A DNA stretch of 64,000 nt, taken from assembly GCA_003255025.1 (NCBI GenBank), contig QANY01002260.1:62001-126000 (forward strand), in the 5' to 3' direction. Every line of letters begins with the position of its first letter. Within the stretch, counting starts at the first letter, position 1. The notes under the pieces are model-generated. The model worked only from the letters and a program-made list of their open reading frames with translations. It was not told the DNA's origin and searched no databases. Positions 46,850 to 58,941 of this stretch are shown in pieces. The stretch comes from Datisca glomerata. Taxonomy: Eukaryota > Streptophyta > Magnoliopsida > Cucurbitales > Datiscaceae. The translations under genes were made by a program, and so were the position numbers.

Positions 46850-48960
46850 CAAATAACATGACACTCATATCAGCAGTGTGCTCATGAAAGACCATGGGTG
46901 GAAGTCCTTTAGTAAGCGAATCAGTAATCATAGAGTTTGTACCTATACACACAATAGACACATGACCACTCTAGAATCTTTCTTTAATAACTAGGAACTT
47001 GGTCTCTATATACTTTGATTTCGACGAGCTCCTATTGTTGTTAGGATATAGCAGTGCGAATTTATTCTCACAAAATAATTTTATTGATCTTTTAATTCAT
47101 TTCAAAATTTGCAGCACAGTGATAAAGTTTCGCAATCATATTTTATGGTTGGATGCCTCATAACACGTAATAAACTCTGCTAAAATGGTGGAGGAAGTTA
47201 TGAGTGTCTGCTTAGCACTCTTCCAGGAAGTAGCTCATCCAACCAGCAAGTAGATATAGCCTGATGTGGATTTTTGACTGTTTTAGCATCCATCAAAATC
47301 TAAATCAAATTATCCAACGATATACAGTTGATCTGATCTTCTACATGTGAGCATGTAATCCTTTATTCTGTGTAAATACCGCATAACCTATTTGGCTGCT
47401 TCCTAATGATCCATCCCAAGGTTACTTAAATATCTACCCAACATCCCCACAATGTATGCAATATCAAAATGTGTACAAACCTGAGCAGACATTAGACTCC
47501 CAACAACTGACGCATAGAGAATCATATGAATTTCTTTAACTTCAATGTCATTTTTGGGGCATTGATTGAAAGTAAACTTGTCTTCCTTAGCAATAGGGGT
47601 GTCACTAGGTTTACAGTCCTGCATGCCAAATATCTTAAGTACTTTCTCGATATAGCTCTTTTGTGATAACCCAAGTATACCCCGAGAGTGATCTTGATGT
47701 ATATGTATGCCTAATATAGAAGACTATGAAGTCATCTGTAATTGCCTTACTCTTATCTCTTGTGGATCTCTGTAATGGCATTTGTTCATGAGGTTGTTGA
47801 GTTTGATCTTCAGGAATAATTTCTTCATTTTTTGTATAGGGAGTAATTCAACATTGTCTTGAAGTTTTGGACTTTTTGTTTGATCATGTCAGGAAAAGAA
47901 ACCTAATCATTGTCAAAAAGAAATTGTGGAGATAGTAATAGATTCCCCTTCAAAGATAAAGATTCTCACCTTATTTCTCCCCCCAAACTTAATATCCTTA
48001 AAGGATGTTGCAGTTCCCATTTTAAAAATTGACATTCTTATGGGAACCCCATGATCTCTTAAAATATCCAATAAAGTAACAACTAATAGTTCTACTATCC
48101 AGCTTCTTTTCATTCGACCTATATGGCCTTGCCTCAGCTGGACATCCCCAAATGCGAAAATACTTCAAACTAGGTTCCTTACCCTTCAAAAGCTCATAAG
48201 GGGTAAATTTACAAATCATACTCCTAACCATATCCTTAATTGTCTTGTTTCGTCTCTCAGCTATACCATTCATGCTAGGAGATTCTGGCATGGTGTATTG
48301 TGGGACAATTCCGCATTCCTCAAGGAATTTAGCAAAAGGCCCTAGACATTGTTCACCAGATCCATCATATTTGCCATGGTACTCACCCTAATGGTGAGAT
48401 CTAACATTTTTAATTCTTGTATTGAGTTGGTTTTCAACCTCAGCTTTATAATGTGATATAAGTAGCAATAACGTGAGTAATCATCTATGAATGAAATTAA
48501 ATATTGTTGACCATTCCAAGAAGTCATAGGAAACATCCGAAGCTTTGTTGGTACCTAATATGTTTGTGTTTGTCTGTTTTATTTTTATACAATCAACACA
48601 AACCTTGAAGTTTGTGAAATCAAGGGAATAAAAAATCTCATCAGACACAAGCCTACCAATTCTACTTTTAGAAATATGATGTAAGCACTTAAAATAATGA
48701 AGTAGAATTCCCATTGGTTAATTTGCGATTCATGCAAAGTGAACTCAAAGGAAAGGTCTCATTAAATGAGGCAATTGTGTCAGGCGAATATATGTTATCA
48801 CATAAAGATAAAGATCCAGTATGAATAATATTTGAATTCAATGATAAACTAAACTGACTATTTTCAAATGGACAATAATAACCAAATTTGTTTAAAGCAA
48901 AAACAGAAACCAAATTCTGTCTAAATGACGGTACAACATAAGTCTATTTTAAATCTAAAT
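46850..48960 (-). pseudogene. Ty1/copia pol (copia D)
   Basis: Minus-strand relic. Residues VVPSFRQNLVSVFALNKFGY at 48960-48870 precede GAG-pre-integrase-like sequence (CLHHISKSRIGRLVSD). Integrase: MFPMTSWNGQQYLISFIDDY SRYCYLY at 48536-48450 and NGIAERRNKTIKDMVRSMIC, LKYFRIWGCPAEARPY at 48280-48110. RT: MQDCKPSDTPIAKEDKFTFN, SVVGSLMSAQVCTHFDIAYI and LGRYLSNLGMDH at 47624-47403. RNase H end: DSLTKGLPPMVFHEHTADM near 46930-46870. Most of the RT core is deleted or out of frame. Confidence 0.85.
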
Positions 48961-49029
48961 AATATTCAGTCTTTGATAATAACCTAAAAACCTTTATAGC
49001 CTCAATCACTACTAATTTTTCATTGTCCA

Positions 49030-50241
49030 TAGGGGTGAAAAAAGCTACAGAATCGATCAAATCAAACCAAACCAAACCAAAAATGGTAGGTTAGGTCAGT
49101 TCTATAAGGTGTCTTAGTTCGATTAATTTGGCATTTTTACTGAACTAAAGTTGCAGTTCGGTTTAAAAAATTTAGTTCTCGAACCGATACTTATATAACA
49201 AAATGACACAGTTTTATCTCTTAATGTTGTTTCACATCTAATATGCACAAGATGATGTAGTTTTGATTCTATACCCCATTATATTTAGAAGAAAAATTAG
49301 AGATTAGGGTTCATTCCCATTCTCCAAAATCATGAAAGAGACAGAGGGAGAGATTCTTCCCCAAAATCGCTTCCTTACACTTCCAATCCTCCATTGTTGC
49401 ATCTTTGCATCTGATATAAAGGTAAGTTTCATATGCTTCTATCATACTCTTTTCCTTTTTCCTTATGTCTTTTTCTTCTCCTTTCTCCTTGCTACTTCTT
49501 CCCTTCTCGCTTCTGAGTTCTGAGTTTAAGATTTGAGATTAGGTCTCTCTCTCTCTCTCTTTCTCTCTCTTTCCTGGCTTATCTTTCTCCTTCCTCCTTC
49601 TTGATTTTCTTTCTCCTTCCTCTTGAGTTCTGTGTTTAGGGCTTGGGATTAGGGATTTCTCTATCTCTTCTGCATTCCTTCTATGATTTGTTAGTGTGTT
49701 TCTTGGTTTTTTGTAGTTAATGTATGTTTGGTGGTGATTTTTTGATTCGTTACAAGTTTCTAATTATTTTCTGATTCTTAATACTAATTTTGTATATGAT
49801 CTTCTAGGTTCGTTTTGATGATTCGAGATTTGTGTTTCAAGATTTTTTTGAGTATGTGTTTCAAGATTTTTCTCCAGATAATTTATTCTCCGCATTTGGT
49901 GATTCGAGATTTTCTGTGTATTTGTGTTCCAAGACTTTTCTTTATTTAATTATTTTGATTTTTTTAGATTCTTGTTTCACGATTGTTCTGAGATCTAGGT
50001 TTTCACTATTGTTCTGAGAATTTTTGCTCTAGGCGTTAAAGATGATCTTTTGCTGAAAAGAAAACTGTACAATTGTCGCCGAACCGTGAAACCAAACCGA
50101 ACCATAAGTCACAATTTGGTTTGGTTCGGTTCATATGAATTTCATAGTTCGGTTCGGTTCGTCATATGGTCGGACTGAAAGTTTTAGTTCGGTTCATTTT
50201 TCTCTCAAATAACCGACTGAACCGAACCGTGATCACCCTTA
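49030..50241. mobile_element. Non-autonomous hAT element (1212 bp) inside copia D
   Basis: Left end TAGGGGTGAAAAAAGC and right end CCGTGATCACCCTTA, flanked by ATTGTCCA (49022-49029) and ATTGCCCA (50242-50249), an 8-bp duplication with one mismatch. GGTTCGGTT/AACCGAACC words crowd both ends. Removing it with one duplication rejoins copia D gag-protease-like sequence in frame (YVGN on the right side, EKLVVIEA on the left). No transposase is present; the interior has a leader-like stretch and an exon-like start. Confidence 0.9.
49290..49420 (+). other. Leader/exon-like stretch within the non-autonomous hAT
   Basis: GATTAGGGTTCATTCCC precedes ATG (49332) and a short frame beginning MKETEGEILPQNRFLT, followed by AAAG|GTAAGTTT (about 49420), a good donor. 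CT-rich tracts follow (49543-49570). It has the look of a host-gene first exon with its 5' leader, possibly captured. I do not recognise the product. Confidence 0.35.
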
Positions 50242-50249
50242 ATTGCCCA

Positions 50250-51170
50250 CATAGATGAATCTTTCAACATCATTTCACTTTCGACAGCTCAAACAACCCT
50301 ACATTAACACACTTATGTGTGTAATAGCACTAGAATCCATCCACCAATTGTATCTTGGAACCTCAGAACAAACTAGAGTGAGAAGTGTACCTTTTCTTGA
50401 ATGCCAAACTTGATCAGTTCTTGCAAAAGTAACAACCAAATTCTTCATCTTGTTTTCTTTTGCTATTTGTTTTGAGCTAGACCACTTGCAGCTTCCTTAT
50501 CCATTTTCCTTTTCCTGTTCTTATCTTTAAAGGTACTTGCCAAGTCAGTACTTTTGGTCATATATTGCGTCAACATTTCTTGATATTGCACACAATGAGA
50601 AATGAGCTCATTCAGAGACCATTTATCCTTTTGACAGTTATAACTGACCTTAAATTGACTGAATTATGAAGGAAGTGAAATCAAAACTAAAGGCACGAGT
50701 AAATCCTCGGACTTATCTAACATTAGTGTCCTTAGTTTAAAAGCAAGATAATACATATCCATGATGTACTACCTTATATTTCTTTTTTCCTTTATACCTC
50801 ATTGAAATCAAGTTTGTCAAAAGCGTTCTTGTTTCAACCTTATTGTTTTTAGCAATACGTTTTTTAATTTCCTCAAGGAACTCTTTGGTAGTAGTAACCT
50901 TTTCAGACACAGTACCCATGAATTCTTATGGAATTCCACGCTTAGTCATCATGAGACTCATGCAATTTGAATGATCCAACCTCTCAAATTCCCATTTAGC
51001 CTCTACGGAACTTTTGTCCATAAGATCAACATGTCATTCAATTCTTAGTGCTCGATCTAGATCCATGCAGCCGAGAACAATTATAACTTTCTCTTTACAA
51101 TCCTTGAAGTTGATCCCATTTAGCATGTGGATAGAAATAATATTGACAGATATGAAAAAGGAAATGCAGT
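50250..51170 (-). pseudogene. Ty1/copia gag and protease-side part (copia D)
   Basis: Minus strand, from about 51150: MLNGINFKDCKEKVIIVLGC MDLDRALRIE, then SSVEAKWEFERLDHSNCMSL, MGTVSEKVTTTKEFLEEIKK and NKVETRTLLTNLISMRYKGK, the UBN2-type gag. The region to the left has the pre-integrase/protease-like VDSSAITHIS and GCLSCRK, ending at the hAT border. Two or three frame breaks. Confidence 0.85.
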
Positions 51171-53121
51171 AGCTGAACAGAGAACAGAACAAATAAAACA
51201 ACATGTTCACATAAGAATTCATATTAAACAATCAATAAATTCAAATATTGGTGGGCCCCATCACAAGATATCTAACACAATATTAATATCTAGTGTCTGA
51301 CATGGATAATATCTTGTAAGTGGTACTCTTGGTGTAGTAATAAAATACTGACAATAAATCCGGTCAAAAAATAAGTCCATCTTTTGACCAACTTATTGTT
51401 CACATGAAACACCTTATAATTGTCCAATATTTATTACTACAAGCATGCATGTAAATCGGCCAATATATTGACCTTTCTTTAGGTCGGTCAATATTCGCAT
51501 GAATTACATTTACTCAATCATCTTAATATTCAAAATAAATTAATCTCCACAAGAGAGGTTACTTCGGTAGCATGTTGTTTCAATCAATATTTTAGAATAT
51601 CAAACATCCAAAAGAAATAACAATACCAAAATTTAAATTCCATTGAAACAAAAATACATTAATTAAATTGAATCAATTAAAAAAACTCAATTGTAGTTGT
51701 GCTACAATTACCCTGCCCCTTACAAGGCCTATAGCCCCGCCCGTGAGACCTGGCGAACCTAAACTGGCCTGGCTCGTGAATCCACTCTTTTATCTAAAAA
51801 ATTGAACAATTATGCATGTAGTGAAATTTGAACCATTGACATTTCTCTTATAAATCACACTCTTTACAAAAAAAAGACAACATTTGTTAAATATATTGTT
51901 TAAAACATATTCTTATTGTCTTTTAACACATTTTATCAAAAATTCATATAATATACTTTTGAGATAAATGTATTTAATAAAATAAAAAATAATATTTTTT
52001 ATTTAAATGAATATTTTATTCAATGAAAAATTAGATTCACGAAAACTTTAAAAAATATTGGTGATATATTTCTAATATTTTGTTGTGTTAATCAACACTT
52101 ATAAATTATTTATTAGATTTTAGATTTTACGTGAATATGAATATCACTAGTTTATAAATTTAATTAATAAAATAATTATTTTACTTATTATTACAAGTTT
52201 TATATTGAGATTTTAAAGTAATAAAATAAAATAATTATAAGAAAATAACATGACTTTCATATAGCTTAGTGGTAATCCCTACATTTCATCTATTCCCCAC
52301 GAACGTTCAACTCCCTCTATCTATCTTTATTAGAATTAAATCACATTAAAGGAAGGGGAAATGGGTCGGTCCAGTTATTTAACTGGTACCGGCCTGGGCC
52401 GGACCATCACAGGCAGGTTCAACGGTTCATTCCAGGCCGTCTTAAAATTCTAGCGACCCTGGCCGTGAACCACCTGGAAAGGCTCGGGCCGGCCCGTGAA
52501 CCAGCCGTGCCGAGCATTGCCGGTTTGGGCCGGTCCGGTTGCCACCCCTACCATGAAACAAGGAATAAGTTCCCTGTACTGTATGGTACCGTAATACAGG
52601 GAATAATATCCCTTTCTCCCTTATATCTTCTTCAAAATTCATGAGCAGCTCCTTCGTCAATGAAACTGCTTGAAAGCATTCGACGACCATGCATGGCGTC
52701 GATTCACCATCATGAATTTTTTTATGTCTTAATTGATGAGCAGTTCCTTTCCCAATTGTTTAATTGATTTATTCTTAATCCTTAGTTAACACAAAATTGA
52801 TCCAAAGACCATCATGCAAATTCAATTCTTCAAACAAAAATAGAACATTGAAGCCTTAATCATTAAAATTCTTTTCAAATTATAAACCTTAACTATAAAT
52901 AAAGAACTTTGAATTCTGTATCCTTGAGATTTAGCACCTTGAACAATAACCACATATAACAAAGAAACAGTGATTTCTATTTGATAAAAAATATAAACCA
53001 AGACCCTAATGCCGAAAACCATAAATCCATGAACAATAACATTAATGCCGACAATACACTGAGACCACCATAAATTTAATTCAAGAAGAAACTTTGATTA
53101 TCATTGGTCTGACATGGAGAT
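51171..53121 (-). other. Leader region of copia D with an embedded hAT-like end
   Basis: Non-coding on both strands as far as I can see. It lies between the gag start and the primer-binding site, far longer than a normal leader. The GC-rich island at 52370-52550 (GGGCCGG/CCGGCCC words) ends GGTTGCCACCCCTA at 52550, a typical hAT right end (TAGGGGTGGCAACC on the other strand). A related GC-rich patch at 51710-51790 may be the other end, but no duplication pairs them. Confidence 0.45.
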
Positions 53122-53133
53122 GCTCTGATACCA
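53122..53133 (-). other. Primer-binding site of copia D
   Basis: On the minus strand TGGTATCAGAGC, an exact initiator-tRNA-Met complement, one base after the LTR end TTTGACA. It fixes the element's orientation and its LTR border at 53135. Confidence 0.85.
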
Positions 53134-53134
53134 T

Positions 53135-53985
53135 TGTCAAATAATCATTAAATAAAAAATTTAGAGAATATCTAATTCAACCAAGATTTCTCCATGTCAA
53201 ATCATTAAGAGAATAAAAATGAAAGCGTACATTGATCCACAGAAATAGATGATGGTCGGTTATCGATCTTCTGATTCAATAAGGTATCCTTTAGATTAAA
53301 AACTGTGTATACTTAATGATGATGAGATGTCAGAGAGAATAGAAATCGATATTCTGATTCAAAGTAATCATCATGGATTTCTCCCAAATATCAATTTATC
53401 AATCTTTCCTAATAACAAATAACAGTTCCATTGTAACATATAAGTCCATTCAGCAAAACATCTATAGAGCAAGGCGCCGATTTTGTTAATGGCCATTTTT
53501 AGATTTAGCAAAGCGTCCGAATCTGATATTGAATTTGTGCCAGAAGTAAGACTCTGAACATGGACAAGCTCAAGAATACTATGGATACTCGCGTCCTCCC
53601 CTTTACTCTCTCTTCTGCTTTGTCCAAGGACTAGGAGAAGGAAATGTAGAAGAATGAGAGTGTTTGGTAATTGGAAACTTTGGGGTTTTGAGTTTGGTAA
53701 TAGTTTAAACAACGTCGTATTGAATCAAAACTACGTCATTTTGAAATATAATAGAGTATTTGATAGAGTTAGTTTGAGAGTTTAAATTATAAATTTTAGA
53801 TAGTTAAAAATTTAAAGTATTACTTTTTAAAATTTAAGATTTAAAATATAAATTAGATCGTTGAAGAAAGTAAAGTTTATTTTTTAGTACTTATAGTTGG
53901 GCCTTGGTGATCAAGATGTTGTGGACTGTTGGGTAATACCAAAAATGACAAATTTCAACCATGGCATGTCAATTCAAGAATCTAT
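53135..53985 (-). repeat. 5' LTR region of copia D (right border unknown)
   Basis: Starts TGTCAAATAATC next to the primer-binding site. It contains an open minus-strand frame (53371-53712, 113 codons, beginning MFKLLPNSKPQSF) that I do not recognise; it has no hydrophobic or motif pattern that I would call real. The 53250-53340 part matches 38990-39080 in inverted orientation. The distal LTR end was not found. Confidence 0.45.
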
Positions 53986-55760
53986 ATTGGGAATGATGCC
54001 CTTAAAACATGTGATGTAAATTTTTTTATCATTGATTGATAAATAAAATGGTTCTTCATTTAATGTTTGCATGGATGTCTATTTTGATACTTCATAAATA
54101 TCTTGGCAACTCCATGATTATTATATGTGACCTTCATTGCATATAAGAGTTTGTGTACAAGAGAAAAAAATTTAAGGATAATAAATAAAATAATCCATAA
54201 ATTAAAGTTGAGATATTTAATTAACCAATGATGACAAGTACAATTCATTTTCATTAAGAATAGAACAGTCTTTATCCAGACTATTAATACGGAGGAGACA
54301 TTGGAATAACAATATTTTATATGATGAGATTATATAAGACTAAGGCATGATAAATTTGAATATCTGATAATACTGTTAGTATATAGAGTATTCAAATTTT
54401 ATCATACTAATAATCATATATAGAATTATCTCAATATTGAGTAATTGACGGCCTCCTTTATAATGTTATACTTTTTTACCTCTCACCGTAAAAGTTATGT
54501 AATTAATAACACTCAATTCCTCGTATCTTTGGAAGTACGAATTAAATAACTTAGAGTGTTGATTTATAAGATAGAAACATTCCTTCATTATAAAGTTAGA
54601 TAAATAGTTCTTAAATAATGATTCAGGTCTGGAATGATATAAGCGCTCAGATTCATGATAAGATCGTAAAAATGTAAATTTATTATTCATTACAGAATCA
54701 AAAAATTCAAGGGAGAAAGATGTAATTAGTGAATGTTAACATAATTTTTACCTAGCTCTAATTATGAAGTGTTTATGGAGGATTGATCTATATGCAGTGA
54801 TTACATCAATGAGCTATTCAATTCTTTGAGTAATTAATATTTATAGTTTCAAGAGTGATATTCTAAGTTTATAGTGAGAAGGTTTGGAATTAATAAAATG
54901 ATATATTAATTAAAGAGCTTAATTAATTATCTATTTTATTAGAGTTTAAGATTAGATGTTCATGGGTCCTCATGCCATCTCTGTGAATACTAGTTGGACA
55001 TGTAAATGGGATTATGATAAATAATTTAGAATTACTAAATCTAAATTATTACACTGTCTATAAATATGTGATAATAGAAGCGTCTTTTAATCACATACTA
55101 ACTAATAAGATCGTAATAAATTAATATATGAAATTAACTCAGATGAAAATTATGTGATTATTTAATATGTTAGAACTAAATTAGATAGTGTGATGGAAAA
55201 GGAGACATAATTTTCATGCTCTTTAATCTCATTATCTAATTTTGAAATTAGATTGTTTGAAGAAAATAAACGGACTTTTAGATTCGTGGAAATTTCGGCC
55301 ATTGAAGAAAAAAATTGAGAAGAGTTCTCATTTTTCAATTTCATGCTCGAATGTGTTGAGATTGTAGTGAGATTTAAAAAAGTGAGTGTATGATGCATTC
55401 CCCTTCATTAAGTGCTCATATATCCATCCATCTAATACAAGAGATTAATCGTAGAAGATTTAAAAATTCAAAGAACTTGATCGTTCTTGAAGAGTTTGAA
55501 GAGCCCAATAATTTGTGAAGATTTTAAAGAATTGCTCTTGTCATCACTCGAAGGTATAAACTTATTTGTTACGTATTAAATTAATATATAAATAGATTTA
55601 AACCCACAAAAATAATTTCAAGAAAAAATTTGTTTCTAACGGTCTGATCGTTCAAGCACGATGCTTCTACTGCGCCTACCGTTTCTTGGTTCGTAAAACC
55701 AAAATTTTGTGTTAAAGTAAATTATTCCATATATTTATTTAATACCGTAATTATACAATC
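53986..55760 (+). repeat. Possible decayed copia-type LTR
   Basis: Begins TATTGGGAATGATGCCCTTA, close to the TGTTGGGAATATGCCC start seen in many plant copia LTRs and in the solo LTR at 61302. The body has the AT-rich composition and AATTAATTAAT runs of that LTR, and its end region has CACGATGCTTCTACTGCG, a type of word often near plant LTR ends. No matching duplication was found. No gene seen. Confidence 0.35.
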
Positions 55761-57140
55761 ACAAATAAATTTAATTTGCCTTCATGAATGTGTGAAGAGC
55801 AGGCCTTCTGCGTGAAAGTTATTTTTTATGGATGCTCATGATTCATGTGATGAACGTATGTATAATGATTTTAAATGTTAATTATATGGTTCCTTGAATT
55901 TTCTTAAATTAAAATTTTATTTTGATTAGATAAAAAATTGTTAACTCTAAATTTTGGTTATAATTTTTACATTTAATTTTTTCAGGATTCATTATTGTAA
56001 TGGTGAAGATGGAGAAACCAAAGCCCGGATTCAGCATTATGCTCCGTCACGACGGCCACCGGCGTGCAGCAATGGAAACGCCGGTGCACCACGGACTGCG
56101 CGGGTTGGACACATTTGTGCCTAACGCCGTGCGGACTGGGCGCATCAACACCCAATGTGGGTGCTGTGGTGTGCGAGACTGGAAGCTGTCTGCAGTTGAT
56201 CCACGGAAGTGCCCTACGCAGTCCGCAGTTGGGTTACGAACGTAAATGAGTGATGGACTTTTGGGCCCATCGGATTCTTAGCGCGGTTCGGTCCAATTTC
56301 ACTCTTCGACGACATCCTGGGCGCAATCCGGATTGAGCCGATTAGGAGGAAGTTACAAGAAGAAAAATTGTGATTATAATTATTTTTTTCTTTGTCGTAA
56401 TTTAAGTCATGCATTCACGCTCATTTAGTTCACTTTTTAAAAATATTTTAAGAAATAATATAATGTGTTAATGATAACTTAATGAGATTAAATTAATAAG
56501 ATTAACAATTTAAATTTATAAATATACGTAAATTTTGAATTGAAATAATTATTAATATTAATATTTGTGACTTCATATAATATAAAGTTTATAATTTTAA
56601 AATGTTTAAAATTATGGCAACCATTAGAATAAATTAAATAAATTTAATTTTAATTTAGTAATTTAAAATTATTTTGTTTTACCAAGGTGTTGTAAAGCGT
56701 GAGGTGTTTTCAAATAAAGTACTTAATTTACAAATAATTAGTGGGAGCGGATGATATGTCAACGGTGACCTATTGGTCTCTACCATTAGTATAATAACGT
56801 GAGAGTGTCCATTTGATTCAATAGCATTGTTGACTTTTTAGAGATAAAATTTTGAGATGCACTATTGAATTCATTTATCGACGATAAAATTTAATATTAA
56901 ATTTTTGAGATTTGAAATGATAGTCGATAAATGTTGAAATTATGAGATATTTAGGATAACAAATGATTGAGAATGTATTAGTTCAAATAACAGATAACAT
57001 GACATACCTTACGACGGCATGCAGCGTTTGGGGATTGAATAAACATTAGCTTTCATAGTAAACCTATTTTTGTGTATTTTTTCATGTGCATCATGCATCC
57101 CTAAATTCTTGTGACATTGATGCATGCAAATTGAATGACT
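55761..57140. other. AT-rich sequence with a GC-rich islet
   Basis: The islet at about 55995-56345 stands out: an 81-codon + frame (MVKMEKPKPGFSIMLRHDG..., six cysteines near its end) and other open frames overlap it. It has no known motif and no splice context that I can defend, so I do not call a gene. The rest is AT-rich and empty. Confidence 0.35.
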
Positions 57141-57159
57141 TCTTATCATCATGATTCAT

Positions 57160-57530
57160 GCTAATGAAAAACTTACTGCCGAAAACTTTGTCAAAAGAAA
57201 AGGTAACATAAATATCGTGCTTGTGAGTAAAAACTGCAAGCTCGTCCTCATGGAGAAATGTCCACTTGTTTGCTGTAGAATTTTTAATTTATAAGAAGCC
57301 TTTCTTTACCTTGTACCAAATGGAAGATTACTGATCTAGCTTTCTTAAGTCGCTTTTATATTTTGTAAATTTACGTGGTATGTAAGCTTAAACGAGCTTA
57401 CATATGAATTTTCAGGATACAATACACACAGTGTATATGCATGGGCAATGCAAATGGTGGATCCTGAAGCACTTGGAGAGGGAGCTCTTCATGCTATTTG
57501 GAGAGTTCGAGAAATGTAGCAATTTGGTGT
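57160..57530 (+). pseudogene. Two-exon gene fragment of unknown identity
   Basis: Exon 1 ends ANEKLTAENFVKRK with donor AAG|GTAACA at 57203; exon 2 follows acceptor TTTTCAG at 57415. Splicing keeps phase (one base before, two after) and gives GYNTHSVYAWAMQMVDPEAL then GEGALHAIWRVREM before a TAG. Past that stop the same frame continues QFGVKELI, so the stop may be a mutated codon. The open 37-codon frame with matched splice phases suggests real coding origin. I do not recognise the protein. Confidence 0.45.
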
Positions 57531-57745
57531 TAAAGAACTCATTTAGTTCTTCATCTTTTCACTCTAATCCGGTGGGTCCTGTAATATTACCCCTCTGTTT
57601 TCTTTTTCCTCTTTTTTTTTTATTTAATTTTAAATTTATGCGTTCGTGCTTTCTCTGGTTTTTGTTACATTGCCAGAGGAAAATATTCTTACAAATAATT
57701 TTTATATCTATTTCTATCAAATAAGATATAAAATCCTCTAAAATC

Positions 57746-58254
57746 TGTTATGATCAACCAGCTAGAATATAGCTCAATCCAGTAACTAAAGCTCAGTAAA
57801 CACGCATACAACAGTATTGCAGTAAACCTGTAAAACAGACAAGAAAATAGAGAAGCAGAAGAAGATAAACACCAAGGTTTTATCCTGGTTCAGCTCACCA
57901 ATAAGTGAGATTACATCCAGCAGCTGTCAGAGAGCTAATTCACTATGATAGAATGAGTTTTACAAGGAGAAAGATTACAGAGAACCTCACAGACTCTTCT
58001 CTCACCCCCTTCTATCGTGCACACTCTACTCTTCAATGAAACAGAGTAATCATCCATGTTCCCCTCTAACAAACCTGCCTTAATTACCCTTAATAGAAAA
58101 GATATTACCTTCCTTTTACATCATGAAGAATATTCCCAGGTTAGTTATGCTAAGACCACTACCAGCTTGCCCTGTGGACACCCATCTGTCTAAGGACAGC
58201 TCAGCAAAAATAAGCATACTAACCTAAAAGTCCAGCTTAATTGCTGAGTTCACA
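57746..58254 (-). repeat. Solo LTR, copia type, 509 bp
   Basis: Starts TGTTATGATCAACC and ends GAGTTCACA, flanked by AAATC on both sides (57741-57745 and 58255-58259), the 5-bp duplication of an LTR element. On the minus strand it reads like a copia LTR, with GAACCAGGATAAAACCTTGG and CTCTGTAATCTTTCTCC. No internal element is present: the product of LTR-LTR recombination. Confidence 0.88.
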
Positions 58255-58479
58255 AAATCTTAATGACGTGTTGCATTGAAGTTCACAAGTTACATATCTA
58301 CGTTTCCTTGATTCTGTTTTTTTTGTCACTAACTGATCATGTACATATATGTAAATGGTGACAATATTGAAGGGCTGTCAAGTAAAGGCAAGGCAGTTTT
58401 GTGGCATGCAATTTTTTTAAAAAAATGTCATTGAAAAGTATTTTTTTCTTTCCATGACAGTTTTCTTAAAAAAATTTGG

Positions 58480-58735
58480 GTCCCTTTAGGGACGGAGATT
58501 CTCCTGTCATAAAATCCAAAAATGGGATTTGTAAATTTTGTTTACGACCAACTTTTCCTTTAATGACGAGGAATACTCATCGTTACAGGCAAAAAAAGAA
58601 TTTGGTGAAATTTTTAATGATGGGAAAAGCCATCATTAAAAGAGACTTTTCTTATGGTTTTTTAAAAATAAAAAAGATGACAATTCAAAAAATGATATTT
58701 TAATGACGGTTTTTCACTGTCATTAAAACTCAAAT
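58480..58735. repeat. CACTA-like subterminal modules (fragment)
   Basis: TTTAATGACGAGGAATACTC, AATGATGGGAAAAGCCATCATT and TTTAATGACGGTTTTTCACTGTCATTA are inverted modules like those at the ends of the Pack-CACTA at 12.65 kb. No terminus was found. Confidence 0.5.
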
Positions 58736-58941
58736 TTATAGTTGGAACCATAATGTGGATTCTAGCTAACTTACAGAAAGATTTACACCTATCTTGATTT
58801 TACATATTAAAAGTTCATCCTCTAACCTTAACTCTTTAATTAATCTAGAAAAATTTTCCTAGACATACTCTAGAGTTTTATTAAATTACACTCCCTCAAA
58901 GTTTAAAAATACCACTTACATCCCATGTTGTTTTTATGTAT

